DNA of 64,000 nucleotides from Nannobrachium achirus. Lineage: Eukaryota > Chordata > Actinopteri > Myctophiformes > Myctophidae. The notes beneath the pieces were generated by a model. The model saw nothing but the letters and a program-made list of their open reading frames with translations. It searched no databases and was not told where the DNA came from. Position 1 is the first letter of the stretch; every line of letters starts with the position of its first letter. Of the stretch, positions 13,801 to 28,364 are shown piece by piece. The position numbers and the translations under genes are program-made. Location of the stretch: assembly GCA_963921795.1 (NCBI GenBank), contig OY997659.1, forward strand, positions 25,318,149 through 25,382,148. The letters are read 5' to 3'.

Positions 13801-16800
13801 GGCGTGTTGCCATGCCTGCTACTTATAAGCGACTATGGGCTTGATTTCCGCAAAGTTGCTTATATATAATTTGATAGTTTCTGGTTGCGTTTTATTTGTT
13901 GTAAGCTTCTAGATCATTTTTCAAGTAGCTGATGCGGCGATGCGTATAGTTTTAAAGTGCTCTTGTGGCCTAGATAATATCACTTTTATTATATTATTAT
14001 ATATCACTTATTTTCGTACACCTGGTTGCTTATTTCTCTCGCAAAGTCTGGCAACACAGACTTTCATACCGTGACAATGGTTTAGTGAAAACAATGTATT
14101 TTATGGCTATGCCAGCATTTTTGCTCATGTGAAAACACCCAAAAAACTAAACTCCCGGCAAGTTGAAAATTATTATGCTAATTATTTTGCAGGAAAAATT
14201 CCGGAACTGTAGTGAAAACATGCCTTAAGTTAGTGTTTATTTTAAGAAAGAGCAGTATTAATACCTGAGGGTTGGAACTTCTTGTTCTTTTCCAAAGAGG
14301 AAAATGTGAACTGCCTGAGGTCTTCCATGTAGGGCAGCTGAACGTACAAGAGACACTGTGAAACAAAATAACTGGAGTTAGCCTACTGCCACTGGCATTT
14401 CTCTATTTGCATTTATTTGTTGAAAGACATTGCATTTTGTAGCCGATGACCTCACCTCGTACTTCTCCTTGACGCAAGGGAAGGCTGCTCCTACTTGAGG
14501 GTTAGCGCGCTTGTCATAGGCGTAACGGACAATAGCCACCATCTTGAGTTCCTCCAGTGCCCGGATAAGAGCCGACAGAGCCACTGCTGCATGCTGCTCA
14601 ACACAGAGAATATGTTTTATGTTGTTGATCCATGTTGAACTGCTGTTAATTCTGTATTTTGAAGTGAACAAATCCAGAATTCCTTTGTTCAGACCTCGTC
14701 GTCGTTGGGGGCAAACACTTTGACGACCTGGTTTCCCATGAACTGATGTCGCTGGACCTGCATAGACAGATCTAAAGTGTCAGCAGAGGAATTATATGCA
14801 CATTGGCAACAATAACTCACAATAACTCACATTTAATGTAGAGAGACTACAAAAACTAAGCTATGCCCTACAGAGGGAGAAAACCCTTTCAAACCAAATC
14901 CTATCGTTCTGATGCAAGTTAATGAATAATACTGGATAATGTATTTCTACCCTATGAAATGTTGAAAAACAATAATGTCAAACGAATTATGTTGTATGCT
15001 CGAATGACGCATTTGACAATCGTTTCAGCAGGACAGATGCCCTAGTATTGACTGCTCTGATCCCGTCTCGGGACTGCCCATAAGTCCTACATTTCATTAG
15101 TTTTACATCTCATTAGTCCTAATTTGGTTAGGGCTAGGTTTTAGGGTTAGGTTTAGGCATAGGTTTACTGAGGTTAGGGTTTGGGTTATGTTTAGGTATA
15201 TTTTACTGAGGTTAGGTTTAGGCATAGTATTTTCACCAGGTTAACATTCACCAGATTCGGACTAATGGGATGTAGGAACAACGAAATGTCGGACCAATGC
15301 CATGGCACCCCAGTCTCACAGGATGTGTATCCAATAGCCCCAAGGACGACTCTGCGTTTATTACTTGCGCAAGCAGAGGGCGCAAGTACTGTAATCGGCT
15401 GGGTATGTATGTAGGTAACTTGGATTTTTGAAGACCATAGCCCTGAAACGGCTGGGATTCTGGGAATGTATACAGTATATGTATGTATGTACTGTATGTA
15501 TGTATGTAGATGTCCCCCTACAGCCAATGAGGGACCAGCATTACAGGTGATGATGTCAGCACAGCAGAGTTTGGTATAGCGCTCTTGGTAATGTCTTCAT
15601 TAACGGCGAAGACATTAGGGACATGAGGCCAGCAGAGCACACCTTGTTAGTCCCCCCCAGGAATCTGCAGAAAAAAAGTCTTGATTCCGCGGAGAACAAG
15701 CCTGATTCTGCGGAATTCTGCAGAGAACAATTCTTGATTCCGCAGACATTACCTAAAATGACCAGTTATCAAGCTAAAAATTATATAGTTCTAATAATCA
15801 AGTAAACCCCTTCATGAAATAGCTACAATTAATTGTAATTAGTGTAATAATCATTTTTGAAAATAAAAATCTAATATTAAATCTATTCTTTTTTTAATTG
15901 TCATTGTTTTTAATAATTACTTTCTGTTGCAAAGACTATATTGTCATCCAAACCATACCACATTTTAGAGGATAGCCTACCTACCTACTACCTAGTATGG
16001 GTGTAATATTTATTTATTCTCTTCTGCATCAGCATTGTTATTGCCAGGACCATAGAGACATAGAGAGGAACTATAGTTCAGGACACAGTTTCTGTCAGGA
16101 ATGTGGGACCATTCAGCATCAGTGCTAGCAGGAGGGAAGCCAAGCTATTCCCCCAGGCTCTGTATGAGGTGGCCACTGGCCAGACCATGTACAAATCGTT
16201 TTATAATAGTAGTAATAACTACTACCGCCGCTCTGTGCCACTTGCGACTGTTATTCCGCAGATGTCAGAAAAGTCTGCGAATGGCAGAGAAATCCGCGGG
16301 TGGTCGCGAATTCTGCGTTAAATTCTGTGATCGCGAAATCGCGGATTCCTGGCGGGACTACCTTGTGGCGTGCTCTGCTTGCAGAGTGCAGTTCTAGTTT
16401 ATATTTGCTATTACCGTAATTGCTGGACTATTAGCCGCACCTGAATATAAGCCGCACCAGCTAAATTTAGAACAAAAACAAATGTGTACATATACAGGCC
16501 GCACTTGACTATAAGCCACAGGTGTCCTTCCTGCTTCCTGCTAGAGCGCCCCTGGTGGCTGTTAGCTGTTTAAGCCGTGACATCATTTTGTATATGGGCA
16601 GTGCTGTGTCCCTCGCTATTTCAACAGATCCGAGACAAAAATAACGACTTAAGTATAATTCTACCACAGAAGAGAAATGAGCTTATAGTAAAAAGATTCA
16701 CGGGCGCTGGCACCAGAAGTTCTCCTCCGCCTACAAAATGATGTCAGACTTAAGAGCCCTGTTCAAAACATGGGAAAAAAAAGTTGCGGCTTATAGTCCG

Positions 16801-18455
16801 GCAATTACGGCATTATTGTTGTTGACCGAATTGAAAAGATATTACAGAACTTGTAAGAACGGATACTAGCAGTATGCGAGATTATATACGGATGGACGGA
16901 CAGACATAAAAAAGGAAGTAATAATACCATGTTCTGTTTGGCAAAGCCCAGGACAGCAAAACATTTCCCTTCATGCTTGTATTTCATCTGGTCCTGGTCT
17001 ACTTTGGAGAAGGGAACAATGTCACTCCCATAGCGGAATCCTGAATACAGGAAGAAAACAAAAAGAGAAAATGCCACTAGATTATTTCTGGGTTGCTTAG
17101 AACAGTGGTTCTCAACGTTTTCAGTCCATGACCCCCAAATTAATCTATTGTGAAAATAGCAGATCTAAATGCTCACAACGCCTCGCGTTGAGAGATGTTG
17201 TGAGCATGTAGATTGACCATTTTCACAATTTCTGCCTCTAAAATTTTACAATTTGGCCAATGTTTAATTTCTCATTTTAGAGGTTAAATTAAATTAAATT
17301 GTCACTTTAGAAATGTGCAGATACCCTCTATACACATAAACTTTGTTGGTTTGTTTACTGTTGAGAGAGAAAACAATGTTGCACATTAAGTTAATCATCT
17401 GGGGACTCCCCAAAAGACCCACAGGTTGAGAACCACTGGCTTAGAAGGGGAAAAAAAAGGGAAATACAAGACCGGTTTTTAATCAAATAAAACCAATTCA
17501 TAGCAAGCTGTTTTGGTTTGAACATAATTTGAAACTGGGACGTATGTGTTTGCAAATGCTTGCGTGTGTGTCTGTTTGTGTGTGGGTGTCTGTAATTAAG
17601 CAAGCACAGTCTCACCAGAAATGGTGTCGTCGCTCGCGACCTCGGTCTCATTGTCGTCGTCCAGACAGTATACGGTTTCTCTCTTAATATCATCTTTGCT
17701 GTGGGACTGAGCCTCCACTGTAGTCCACCCCTTCCTGGGCCTCTCACTTGTCACCTTCGGGAGACACATTGGCTCTTTATAAGATGGCCTTGGTTCTTGG
17801 TAGAGCATTGTTTTGCTATTACTATTACAGGGGTTGACACTAAGGTCTCAAAGGCACTTGCCCATCGAGCAAGTACAGGTCATGTTCTACTTGCCCAAAG
17901 GTCATGCCCTCTTGCCCGAAAAGTAAATCGAATCGTCCATTTAAAAAAATTAATTACCGTTCAATTTAACACTCATACCTAAATTTGTATCCAAATACCT
18001 ACATAGCTATGATTGAATAAGACTATGGGTTCACATCCATTTTATATTTTTAAGTATAGCAACAGTGAAAACAACACATTATAGGTAAACAGTGCTCTTA
18101 TTTGACATTCCACAGACCAGAACATAGAGCATTCTGTCCATGTTCAGATGTTTAGACAGATATCTCGTGTTATGTTTATAGACGTTTCCATCCCCGCTCA
18201 AACAAGCACTTACCCTTACCCTAACCTTGCCCACCTGCTGGGGGCAGGTGGGCAAGCCTTAGTGTCGATGCCTGCTATTACTTTAACCACTTCGAATGGA
18301 TCATGTTAGAAGAGAATTATTTTGACATTAATATTACTTAACCACTTTCTGATGTGTTCAGATCTACAAACTTACACAAGCTGGTAGATCAGCTTTTTTC
18401 CACTATTCATTATGATGAAGAACAGTATGTATGTATGTATGTATGTATGTATGTA

Positions 18456-18491
<36 letters not shown>

Positions 18492-21400
18492 GGTGGTTAA
18501 GCCTGAGAGCTACTAATATGCCAAATCTTATGCACGTAATAATTATAATATGATAAAAAATAAACGAAAGACCATGTTGGAATCTATTTCAAATCAAGTA
18601 GGTACAGTGTGTGCAGTAACACTGCACAGTGCACATAATAATACCATGTAATACAAGTTCAGATACACAGTAATTATTCCATATATACTATACTACTTAC
18701 TGCTTTGTATCCCACAATGCGGATGGACAGAGAGCTGCCGATGGTGAGCATACAGGGCCAGGCCATAGGTCTCTTCTCAACACACTTGAACATGGCCAGC
18801 TGCTCAATGGCACCTCTGCAACAAGAGTTAGTCACATGGATAATATCAGTAAAGTTAAGATAATACCATACAGCAGTGGTTTTCAACCCTTTTCATATCA
18901 TCAATGAGCCCAAGACCACCATTTGATGAGATTTATCCTCTCCGACCCCAAATTACCAACTCTCTGTCATTTAGCTGAGGACCTGGACCACATGATGGTA
19001 CCCCCCTCAAGGACCACTGGTTCACTGCCATACATTAACACTCAATACTGTCCTTTCACGATAATAACTCTCAGTTCTATTTGATATATGTCTCGGCATG
19101 TGTGACTTGAGATGGGAGATGATGCGTGCCGGAAAAAAGAAGATACAATAGCTGGATTAACAGCTGTGACTGGCTCCCAACCTGAGGGTGTAAACTTCAT
19201 CCAAGCCGTCTATGTCATCCAGACCCAGCATGATCCTCTTGATCAACTCCACGCCGAGCTGCTGTTCCACCGACAAAGCTTTGCCTCTGCCTGCATGACT
19301 GGATACTCTACTGTCCCCATTGGCTTCTTTACCATCATTATCTTCCAACGGGAAAGGTAAACTGAAAAGGCAAATATTGTTATGGGTGGTCAAGGAGCCA
19401 AATCTGGCCAAAGTAGGTACACTGGTTGACTGACACCAGCTGATTTGAGGATTTAAAAGATTTGCATCAAGAGTGTAATCTGGTGATGTAGAACATTTTC
19501 ATTTTTAACCCCAGATTTTTGTAGCATTTACAAAAGAAAAGTGTTTACTCGTGTGCAACAGTTCTGAATATATAGTCCACACAATATTGAATAAATCTGG
19601 GTCAACATGTACATAATACTTCTGTTATGTAAATAACAACTATAATTGTCTTCATGAATCAACCATGGTGGGTTGGGGTACAGTTGACTATGTTGACTAA
19701 AATATTTTTTGTTTCAAGATAACAGTGTCTGAGTCTGAGTCTTACAAGAACTGCAGGTTGATGTCCTCTTTTGCCAGATTTTCAACGATAATCTCCAGCT
19801 GGTCCTGGTTGGCCACTGTGCCGAGGTCTGTCAGGATGGCAATGTTGAGCCGGTCAAACTTTTTCACTCTGAAAGGAAAAGAAATGCATGCAATGACTTC
19901 ACTAAATTTGACAAAGTGGTGCCCAATCTGCCCATGCAAGTTCTTGATCAATGATTTTAGAATTGATTATGTGGGAGCAGCGGTGGCCTTACTCTTTTTC
20001 TCTCCGAAGAAGATCCATGCAAACAACAAGAGCATCGAGCCCTGGTGAACAACATTTAAGGGTACACATTCTAAATTTGACAAGTGTGCAATAAAAGTCT
20101 GTTGAAAGTGTTTATAAAGTGGTTCCTGTGTAAATAAGCCGTAAAGCTTACTAGGATTTCCTTGTAGTTGACCTTGTACCAGTGATTTGTACTGTCATGA
20201 AACTCTACTTTTTTCTATTGCAAACTGCTAAAAAACTTCAATCAATCAATCAGTCAATCAAAGAAACTAGAGTTGCAATAGTAACCATTGGCAGCCAATG
20301 CATCCAAACAGTTAAAACATTAAACATCTGATTAAACAACGTCAAACTCACCAACATTGTGGCTGGAATTATCCTTTTTCTATCTGCAAAGTGTTTGTTT
20401 CATAAAAAACCACCGTAGACTACTTTTAATTGAATGTTATCCATGTGAGCTACTTTCAGAAAAGACATTCTGTGCAGGTGATTATTTTGGTAGCACTTTT
20501 CTGTTTGGATGTATGGGCTGTCAATGGTTGGTGTTGCAACTCTAGATTCAACATATAAAAAATAATCTAGAGTCAATTTGCAGCTAATTCAATCAATGCC
20601 CTAGAAATGGTTATGTGTGAACGTCCATTAGCTCAGTCTCCTGAAAGATAGTGACTTGAGAAAGGATACAATCAGCTTGTTGACTTCCAGGCTGGATCTG
20701 ATTCTGAATTTCCTCCAAAAGCCCAAAATCAGGTATGGACAGATTGCGATGTACAGTGATGTTTTGGTACTGGTCCTTTTGTGCTAGTTGGTTCTGGGTC
20801 TTGTCGGTGCCAAAAAGAACCAAAGCCAATTCATCTTTTGACTCGGCAAAAACCTGGGGAGGGGGCAAAGTCATTTTTCAATGTAGATTACGCTGGGTAG
20901 AATAAACATAAAACAAATGTAGTACTTTTATTTCTTTCATAACAAGAAGATGCAGCATGTAGTAGGCTACCTGACGCTGAACGAATTTCTGAATGACTCT
21001 TTTGGCTTGATCAAAAGGACCGTCTCCGCCTTGGTCATACATGGAATACCCCACATCCATGCACAGCACACAGGCTGCCTGCAAGCGGGGGGAAATAATA
21101 TGAGAGACAGGAGAGAATATATAATTTCGATGGCTTTAACAAGAATTAGATATCAATTATTAAAAGGTGCTCACTCATACATGTAATAAAATAGACTCTC
21201 TGGTAAATCAAACTCATAGAGGTACATCAGTGGTTTTAAACCAGTGGTCCTTGGGTGGGTTCCAGGTGGTCCCCAGCTAAATGATGGAGAGTTGGCAACC
21301 AAATGGACCCTTACAGTAGATGTTTAACTCTTGAGAGTGTAAAATGAAACCAAACGGACCCGTAAATTCTTGTTTAACATCTGCATTACTTAGTTTACCT

Positions 21401-21864
21401 AAGTCTACACAATTAGAGAATGTACAAAAAATGTTATTTTGATCAACGTTTGCCTGTTATCTCTCCTATGTGGACAAAAGCCTATCCAACAACAATAAAC
21501 AAATATGTGTGGTTTTGGGTCTGAGAGGCTGTGTCTTATCAAATGGTGGTCCGTGGCTCAAATGCTGAATAAATAATGGATATGAAAAAGGTTGAAAACC
21601 ACTGGGGATTGATGGTTAGATTTAAACAGTTTTTATTATAGTCGCTCGTGGGGGCGTGACAGCCTGTCCAGTCCAGTCCACTGTCAGCTCATCATCAACA
21701 TGTCCCTACTTGCCCGCGAAGCTGAACGTAATGTATGCAACGATAACACAACCATCTGGATGTTACGTAAAACAGCTCTTAACTTCTTAAACCAAATTAA
21801 TAACTCAACGCTATATTGTGTTACAGCGTAGCGTGATTAAAAATACCTTGGCTGCTGGTGGCAT
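8737..21864 (-). CDS. xrcc5: Ku80, X-ray repair cross-complementing protein 5 (complete)
   Basis: DNA-end-binding subunit of the Ku70/Ku80 heterodimer, which starts non-homologous end joining in the nucleus. Exons in coding order: 21847-21864, 20971-21078, 20670-20853, 19993-20041, 19746-19868, 19182-19361, 18701-18815, 17616-17754, 16928-17040, 14695-14757, 14456-14593, 14265-14355, 12887-13017, 11846-12042, 11193-11283, 10870-10939, 10530-10639, 10130-10226, 9207-9274, 8949-9023, 8737-8751. They sum to 2175 nt, 724 aa plus stop; human Ku80 has 732. The N-terminal VWA-like domain starts [13 protein letters not shown]. The core includes [20 protein letters not shown] and [18 protein letters not shown]. 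The C-terminal helical domain includes [19 protein letters not shown]. The tail GDVDDLLDMM is the conserved DNA-PKcs-binding motif. The first exon codes only MPPAAK. The exon 6 donor is GTTGGG, weak but required by phase. Confidence 0.97.
10321..10392. repeat. (CA)n/(CGCA)n microsatellite
   Basis: A CA run turns into a CGCA tetranucleotide run, in an xrcc5 intron. Confidence 0.95.
10760..10841. repeat. (CA)n microsatellite
   Basis: CA run of about 82 bp in an xrcc5 intron. Confidence 0.95.
12073..12366. mobile_element. Degenerate AT-rich DNA-transposon relic
   Basis: The edges TATGGGTCGATATGAA and GATAATATCGCTTATCTTCC followed by CATCCC look like diverged inverted ends. No clean target duplication was found. 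Confidence 0.3.
13117..14228. mobile_element. Possible 1.1-kb DNA transposon in xrcc5 intron
   Basis: The ends around CTCCGTTTTCATAGAGC and GTAGTGAAAACATGCC are imperfectly inverted (about two-thirds match), and GTGAAAAC / GTTTTCA motifs recur inside. An internal frame (13487-13768) resembles nothing I know. Confidence 0.3.
15083..15294. repeat. Telomere-like core flanked by inverted repeats (locus 1)
   Basis: Left arm 15083-15122 and right arm 15256-15294 are inverted copies of about 40 bp with roughly 80% match. Between them lies a degenerate GGTTAGGG/GGTTTAGGCATAG array. The same core unit, in the other orientation, forms the array at 53395-53780. Confidence 0.65.
16414..16810. mobile_element. 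MITE with 26-bp terminal inverted repeats
   Basis: The left end 16414-16439 (CCGTAATTGC, then AGCCGCA) matches the inverted right end 16785-16810 at 24 of 26 positions. Length is 397 bp. The target duplication is unclear. It lies in an xrcc5 intron. Confidence 0.75.
17103..17438. mobile_element. hAT-like MITE with 8-bp target-site duplication
   Basis: Starts CAGTGGTTCTCAAC and ends GGTTGAGAACCACTG. It is flanked by the perfect 8-mer GCTTAGAA (17095-17102 and 17439-17446). The hairpin module sits inside at 17149-17227. It lies in an xrcc5 intron. Confidence 0.92.
18425..18491. repeat. (ATGT)n/(TA)n microsatellite
   Basis: A GTAT tetranucleotide run passes into GT and then a TA run of about 26 bp. 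Confidence 0.95.
18874..19027. mobile_element. Short hAT-like MITE
   Basis: Starts CAGTGGTTTTCAACCC and ends GGTTCACTG. The flanks CCATACAG (18866-18873) and CCATACAT (19028-19035) differ at one base. It is a 154-bp internal-deletion relative of the element at 3232-3583. Confidence 0.7.
20196..20252. mobile_element. Retroposon 3' end with ATCA tail
   Basis: A segment with TTTTTTCTATTGCAAACT followed by an (ATCA)n tail. A second copy lies at 52157-52218, also ending in the ATCA tail. This is a dispersed non-LTR-type 3' end; the family is not named. Confidence 0.5.
20267..20545. mobile_element. MITE with 12-bp perfect inverted ends
   Basis: Starts CTAGAGTTGCAA and ends TTGCAACTCTAG. No target duplication was recognised. 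279 bp. Confidence 0.6.
21228..21604. mobile_element. hAT-like MITE, eroded
   Basis: Starts CAGTGGTTTTAAACCAGTGG and ends GGTTGAAAACCACTG, with internal similarity to the element at 3232-3583 (a copy in the opposite orientation). The flanking duplication is lost. Confidence 0.65.
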
Positions 21865-22628
21865 GGTTTCGGTCTTTATTTGTTGTAGCTGCTCTTTCTT
21901 TCTTCAATCCTTTCCCTCTTCCTCGATACCGTGTCACTCTGTTATGAGTCCGGATGGAGAAAATACAGCTAACAAAAGGTTCCTATTTGCGCTGTTATCT
22001 CGCATCACCAGCAGGTCACCGTCAAACCCATCGGCAAAAAATAGATTTCCAGGCAGTTGCCAGCTATGGATGGACCAGAGCTAGCAGTTGCCTAACCTCG
22101 CCTCACCAGGCTTTCCTGAGAGAAAGCCTGGTATTCGTTTACTAAACAGGTAACCTCGCCTACCAGGCTTTCTCACTAAACAGGTCGTCTGATCCGGTCT
22201 AGATCATTTATACATTGTATTGTTGTTTAACGTAGTAGTAGTAAACTACTATAGTAAACAGTGCGTGCTGTACGAATGCATTGATGGTTTGTTCTACACT
22301 ATTTATTTCTGGTATTGTATTGAATTAAAATAAAATGAAAAGTAGGTAAAAACGCCCTCCAGTGTTCATAATGAATTATGAAATGCATGCTCATGTTTTC
22401 ACTGCAAATGGACCTTGCAGTTCATTGATAGCCGATAGGCCTATTCTATTTAGGCTATTGCCCTTAAAAGTATGTATTTATAATTTTATTTATATACATC
22501 AATAGCACATCAGTCAACATTTCAGATTTCACATCAATGTGCCAGTAAAGCTACCAGTACGATGCCTAAGGGAGAAAAGCGACCTCACCCTTTAAGGCTT
22601 AATGGGCTTAATATTGATGACATCAGGG

Positions 22629-22740
22629 ATCTCCATATATGGGCATAAAAGGGATTTGGTTCGCCTGGCATCACAGGGATCTCCATATATGGCAATTAAA
22701 GAGATTTGGTTCCCCTGACATCACAGTGATGTCAGAGGTA
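22629..22740. repeat. Two-unit tandem repeat sharing the CATATATG motif
   Basis: Two copies of a unit of about 57 bp, each starting GGATCTCCATATATGG. This is the reverse complement of the core of the 5160-5935 minisatellite, 17 kb away. Confidence 0.75.
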
Positions 22741-23034
22741 CAAATCGAAGAGTCAATGTCATGAAGACAGCACGCACATCACACAGAATTTCATGTGGAG
22801 AGTGTTTATTTCAATTTAATATGCATCTCTTTGCATTGCATCATCTAGAGGCAAATTACAAAGTACAAAAAGCATCCCATATATACAAGTACTAATTCAT
22901 GCTTTGAATTGTCATACAGCAATTGAAAATATATAGAATTGCTTCACACAAGTGGTCCAAAATATGAAATATGTTAACTGCAAATATTTCATCCATGTGC
23001 ACAGTAAAATCGTGTCTTTATTCAACTCTAATGG

Positions 23035-23300
23035 CTCTATTTTGATTGTTTTAAGTACCAGCTCTTATGCCTTAACTTAAAGGCCTGTCCATACTGTCTC
23101 CGACCACCAAACCTTTGCCGGTTCAACTACAAAATGCCGTCACTCGCATCTTCTGAAAAGCATTACCCCGAACTAGAGTTTGGAAAGCTGCACGTCGGAG
23201 AGTTGGAACTCTCCGACGAAAGGTTGGGTGGTCGGAGACAGTATGGACAGGCCTTTAAGTTAAGGCATAACATCTGGTACTTAAGACAATCAAAATACAG
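23035..23300. repeat. Long inverted repeat with 80-bp arms
   Basis: Arms 23035-23115 and 23221-23300 are inverted copies with a few mismatches, separated by about 105 bp. Could be a foldback element; as RNA it would form a long stem. Confidence 0.85.
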
Positions 23301-24004
23301 CCCTTAGTCTCTTATTACCTAACATCAAACTTTTTTAGTCCTTTTTGTCATATCAGTCTTATAGTATGTGAACACATCTCTCAAATAACAAGATATCAGT
23401 TTACCATACATTTAATCAAGTCAGCCATCTACATACATTTGAGCTAGTTTACCCAACTCAAATGTATTAAAAAATAAATAAATGAAAGTAGCTACCTTAA
23501 AATAACAACATGTCAAACCTATCTTCTGGTGCAAGTACAAAAAGGTCTTGAATTCATTTGAGTTTGGACCATAATTGTGAAGACATCACTGAGTGGTTCA
23601 ATAATCCAAACACCTGTTCTGCTGGTGTTGTAAATTTGTGAGAACACAGAAATTTGCCACAAAATCTCTGATTCATCAGCTTATCGTGACTATGGCTTAA
23701 ATACAACTTCAATGCATAATAATAATAATAATAAGGGTAATAATAATAATTTCACTTTAAAAACACTTGAAATTTGCATTAAAAAGTCATGATAACAGTG
23801 TAGACAACATAGACAACACACACATTAAAATACGTATATTTACATGAGAGAGGTATGTGTCCATTTGTGTCCAAAATGCACCCAAATCCTTACAGGAACT
23901 GGAGAGAAGACAAGGCCCAGTTATCAATCTTTTCTGAGTAGGATTGCTATTCTAGCATAATCAATGACCATTGTGTATACAGAAAGATGTGTAAGGGTTA
24001 CACC

Positions 24005-24193
24005 CCGCCATTCCGAAACACCGCTATTCCGAACGTTGACTTCTAACCCTAACCCTACCCCTAACCCTAACCCTAACCCTTACCCTAACCCTAACCCTAA
24101 CTAACCCTAACCCTACCCCTAACCCTACCCCTAACCCTAACCCTAAACCTAACCCTAACCCTGCTTCGGAATAGCGGTGTTTCGGAATGGCGG
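24005..24193. repeat. Interstitial telomere repeat flanked by 29-bp perfect inverted repeats (locus 2)
   Basis: Arms 24005-24033 and 24165-24193 are perfect inverted copies (29 of 29) starting CCGCCATTCCGAAACACC. The core between them is a run of CCCTAA units with occasional CCCCTA variants. Confidence 0.93.
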
Positions 24194-24973
24194 ACTGTTG
24201 CCTGTGTAAGTAGGCCTATATAAACCATAACCTCAATGCCCTACATTGGCTACACAATAATTAACCCTGACTCAGAAAAGCCTGATTAATCCAGACCTGG
24301 CTCAGGTACTTACTAATATTTTTTCCATTTTCTTTTTTCCCTGCTTTATTTTTGATAGTGACAGTGAAAGACTGGAAAGGCTGGAGAGAGGGTACTTGCT
24401 AATCTTTGCTTTATCTTTAAAATGCTTGGAACTTTAAGGTAATTCGGGTGGTGTCAAGCAAGTTGTCCATCACAGTAAATTGTTTTAAAGCAGCTTTCAA
24501 ATAATGTCCTGTACTGGTCTTGTCCTACGTGGCAGTCCACACATGTACAGTAGGTACTGTAGGTACTGTAGGTATAGCGTGTTTCAAAACAGCAACAGGT
24601 AAGGCTGGTTCTTGTAAAGGAGACCTTGTTTTCGGTGATGACGAAGGAGGCGCGCCGTCTCAGACGACCTTGATCCACGTGAGACACCGTCGAACAAGCG
24701 CCATTAGACGTTATAAACCAGGGGGCCAGAATAGTAAAAAGTAAAGACTTTCGGCACCTTCGCTCAGTCCAAGTGAACACAACAACAGAGCGCTCTCTAC
24801 CTCCGGTTCAGCCAATCACAAGTTTCCGCGGGCGGGTCTTGGCGTACCCATGTTGCTGTTTTGATACACACGTATATGTATAGCCTTAAACAAGTCTTTA
24901 TACCAAATCCAAATAGTATTTTCAGCCAGGTATGGATCCATGTGTGACCATGGACGTAAGTGTCACCCTGTTT

Positions 24974-26366
24974 TTACACTGAGGAAGTCTGAGCGAATTC
25001 ACTTGGGGCCTTGCTCTGCAGAGTCCCAGAGATACAAGTGTCAGAGTCCAGCAGCTCCACAATGCTGTAGGGGGAGCAGTCCTCCAGGCCTAGTTTCCCA
25101 CACGCCCAGCCACAGAAGCCTTTCTCCAGGTCTCGTACAACCTGCCACCACTCGCTGAACGCCCAGGACACCTGCACTACAGCAGAATACAGAGCCAGGG
25201 ACAGAGCCATGGGCATGATGAGCATGGGGTAGAAGATGATGAGGAAGGGACACACGGTGATCTTGTGCCAAAATGTCCGCTCCTCGTTGTAAACCAAGAA
25301 GACGTTGTACCACGTGAGCGTCCCGTAGTAGAAGGAGGTGATGAAAGAGAACAGGAAAACCAAGGGAGCGCAGGAAAGGCTCCATAGGACGACATGTGGG
25401 CCCTGGCACATGCCGAAGCCACACGTACACTTGCCACCGTCCCCTGCCTCACATTCGGCGTCAAGTCGTTCCTTTGACTTGGCCAGTTCCCTGAGTTCCT
25501 TTCCTGTCAGTGTGACATGGATGTCCACCATTTGACCTTTCTTCTTACCCCGGGTGATGGTACCTGTCAAGGTCACGTATCTACTGTCTGGAGGTAGATT
25601 CCACCCTGCCCCTGTTAACAGATCAAATGACACACAATAATTAATAATTTGCATGAATTGCAAAACACTTGAACACAAAAAGGCAACAGCATATATTGGT
25701 TGATAGGCAACAGCATATCAACCAAAAGGCAACAGTATATTTAAATCCTAAGCCTTTTTGCGTCCAATTTTGCACAAAAGCAAATAAAGGGTGTTTTCTT
25801 GTACTGGGTAGCTTCCAATCGTTTTCATTGTCATTTTTGAGGGGCTGTTTGGAAGCGCCATTCAGATCAGTTTCAGATTAAATTATCACGAGATAAATGA
25901 CTCAACATTCACGACTGTGCTCACAACATCAGAAAATCACAATTTATTATAGTGCAGTGTCAGGTGTAGAATGTCAAATGCATGAGAATTGTTCAAATGA
26001 ATGACTCATTACTCTGGCACTAATCGTTAATTAACTGTTTAACTGAATCTGACACAACAACTCAAAGTAATAAAAAGACAGCGTCTTCTCACCTTCGCCT
26101 GTCGGTGTAGAAAGAAACGTTGCACCCTCTTCAGCATTTCTCTCTGCACCTTCCTCCCCGCCTTGTTCATCTCCAGGTGCTCTTTCCATGTCGGAGCGGT
26201 AAACGATGATGGACTCAGGGCGAGGCTCTTTCTTCTTCTTTCTCTTCCTCCTCATGGCAGGTCCCACCTCACCCTCCTCTGCATGGCTCCCTGATGTGTC
26301 AGACCTCAAGGAGGTCATCTGAGGGCTGCTCGCCCCTTCAGTCTGTGGTTCCTCTACTTGGGCCAT
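24974..26366 (-). CDS. tmem169: Transmembrane protein 169
   Basis: Two coding exons, 26093-26366 and 24974-25611, total 912 nt and 303 aa; the human protein has about 297. Residues 1-90 are an acidic and lysine-rich cytosolic-type region with RRKRKKKKEPRPESIIVYRS, a stretch well conserved in TMEM169. Next comes DSRYVTLTGTITRGKKKGQM. Two hydrophobic segments follow: one around VVLWSLSCAPLVFLFSFITS, and a second around PFLIIFYPMLIMPMALSLAL. The cysteine-rich KGFCGWACGKLGLEDCSPYS precedes the C-terminus. No molecular function is established for the family as far as I know. In mammals TMEM169 also neighbours XRCC5, which supports the call. The gene is head-to-head with the six6os1-like gene, with 2.0 kb between start codons. 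Confidence 0.95.

Positions 26367-28364
<1,998 letters not shown>

Larger units (their letters stand above)
22742..24973 (-). other. Gene-free stretch downstream of tmem169, possible long 3' UTR
   Basis: About 2.2 kb with no coding signal on either strand. A minus-strand AATAAA lies at 22805-22810 and could end a long tmem169 3' UTR; this is not proven. The stretch holds an 80-bp-arm palindrome (23035-23300), a telomere-repeat element (24005-24193), and at 24784-24824 a segment shared with the element at 59180-59222. Confidence 0.3.

Noticed and set aside
25041..25535. Alternative frames across the tmem169 second exon
   Set aside because: Shadows of the real frame, which has the conserved TMEM169 residues.
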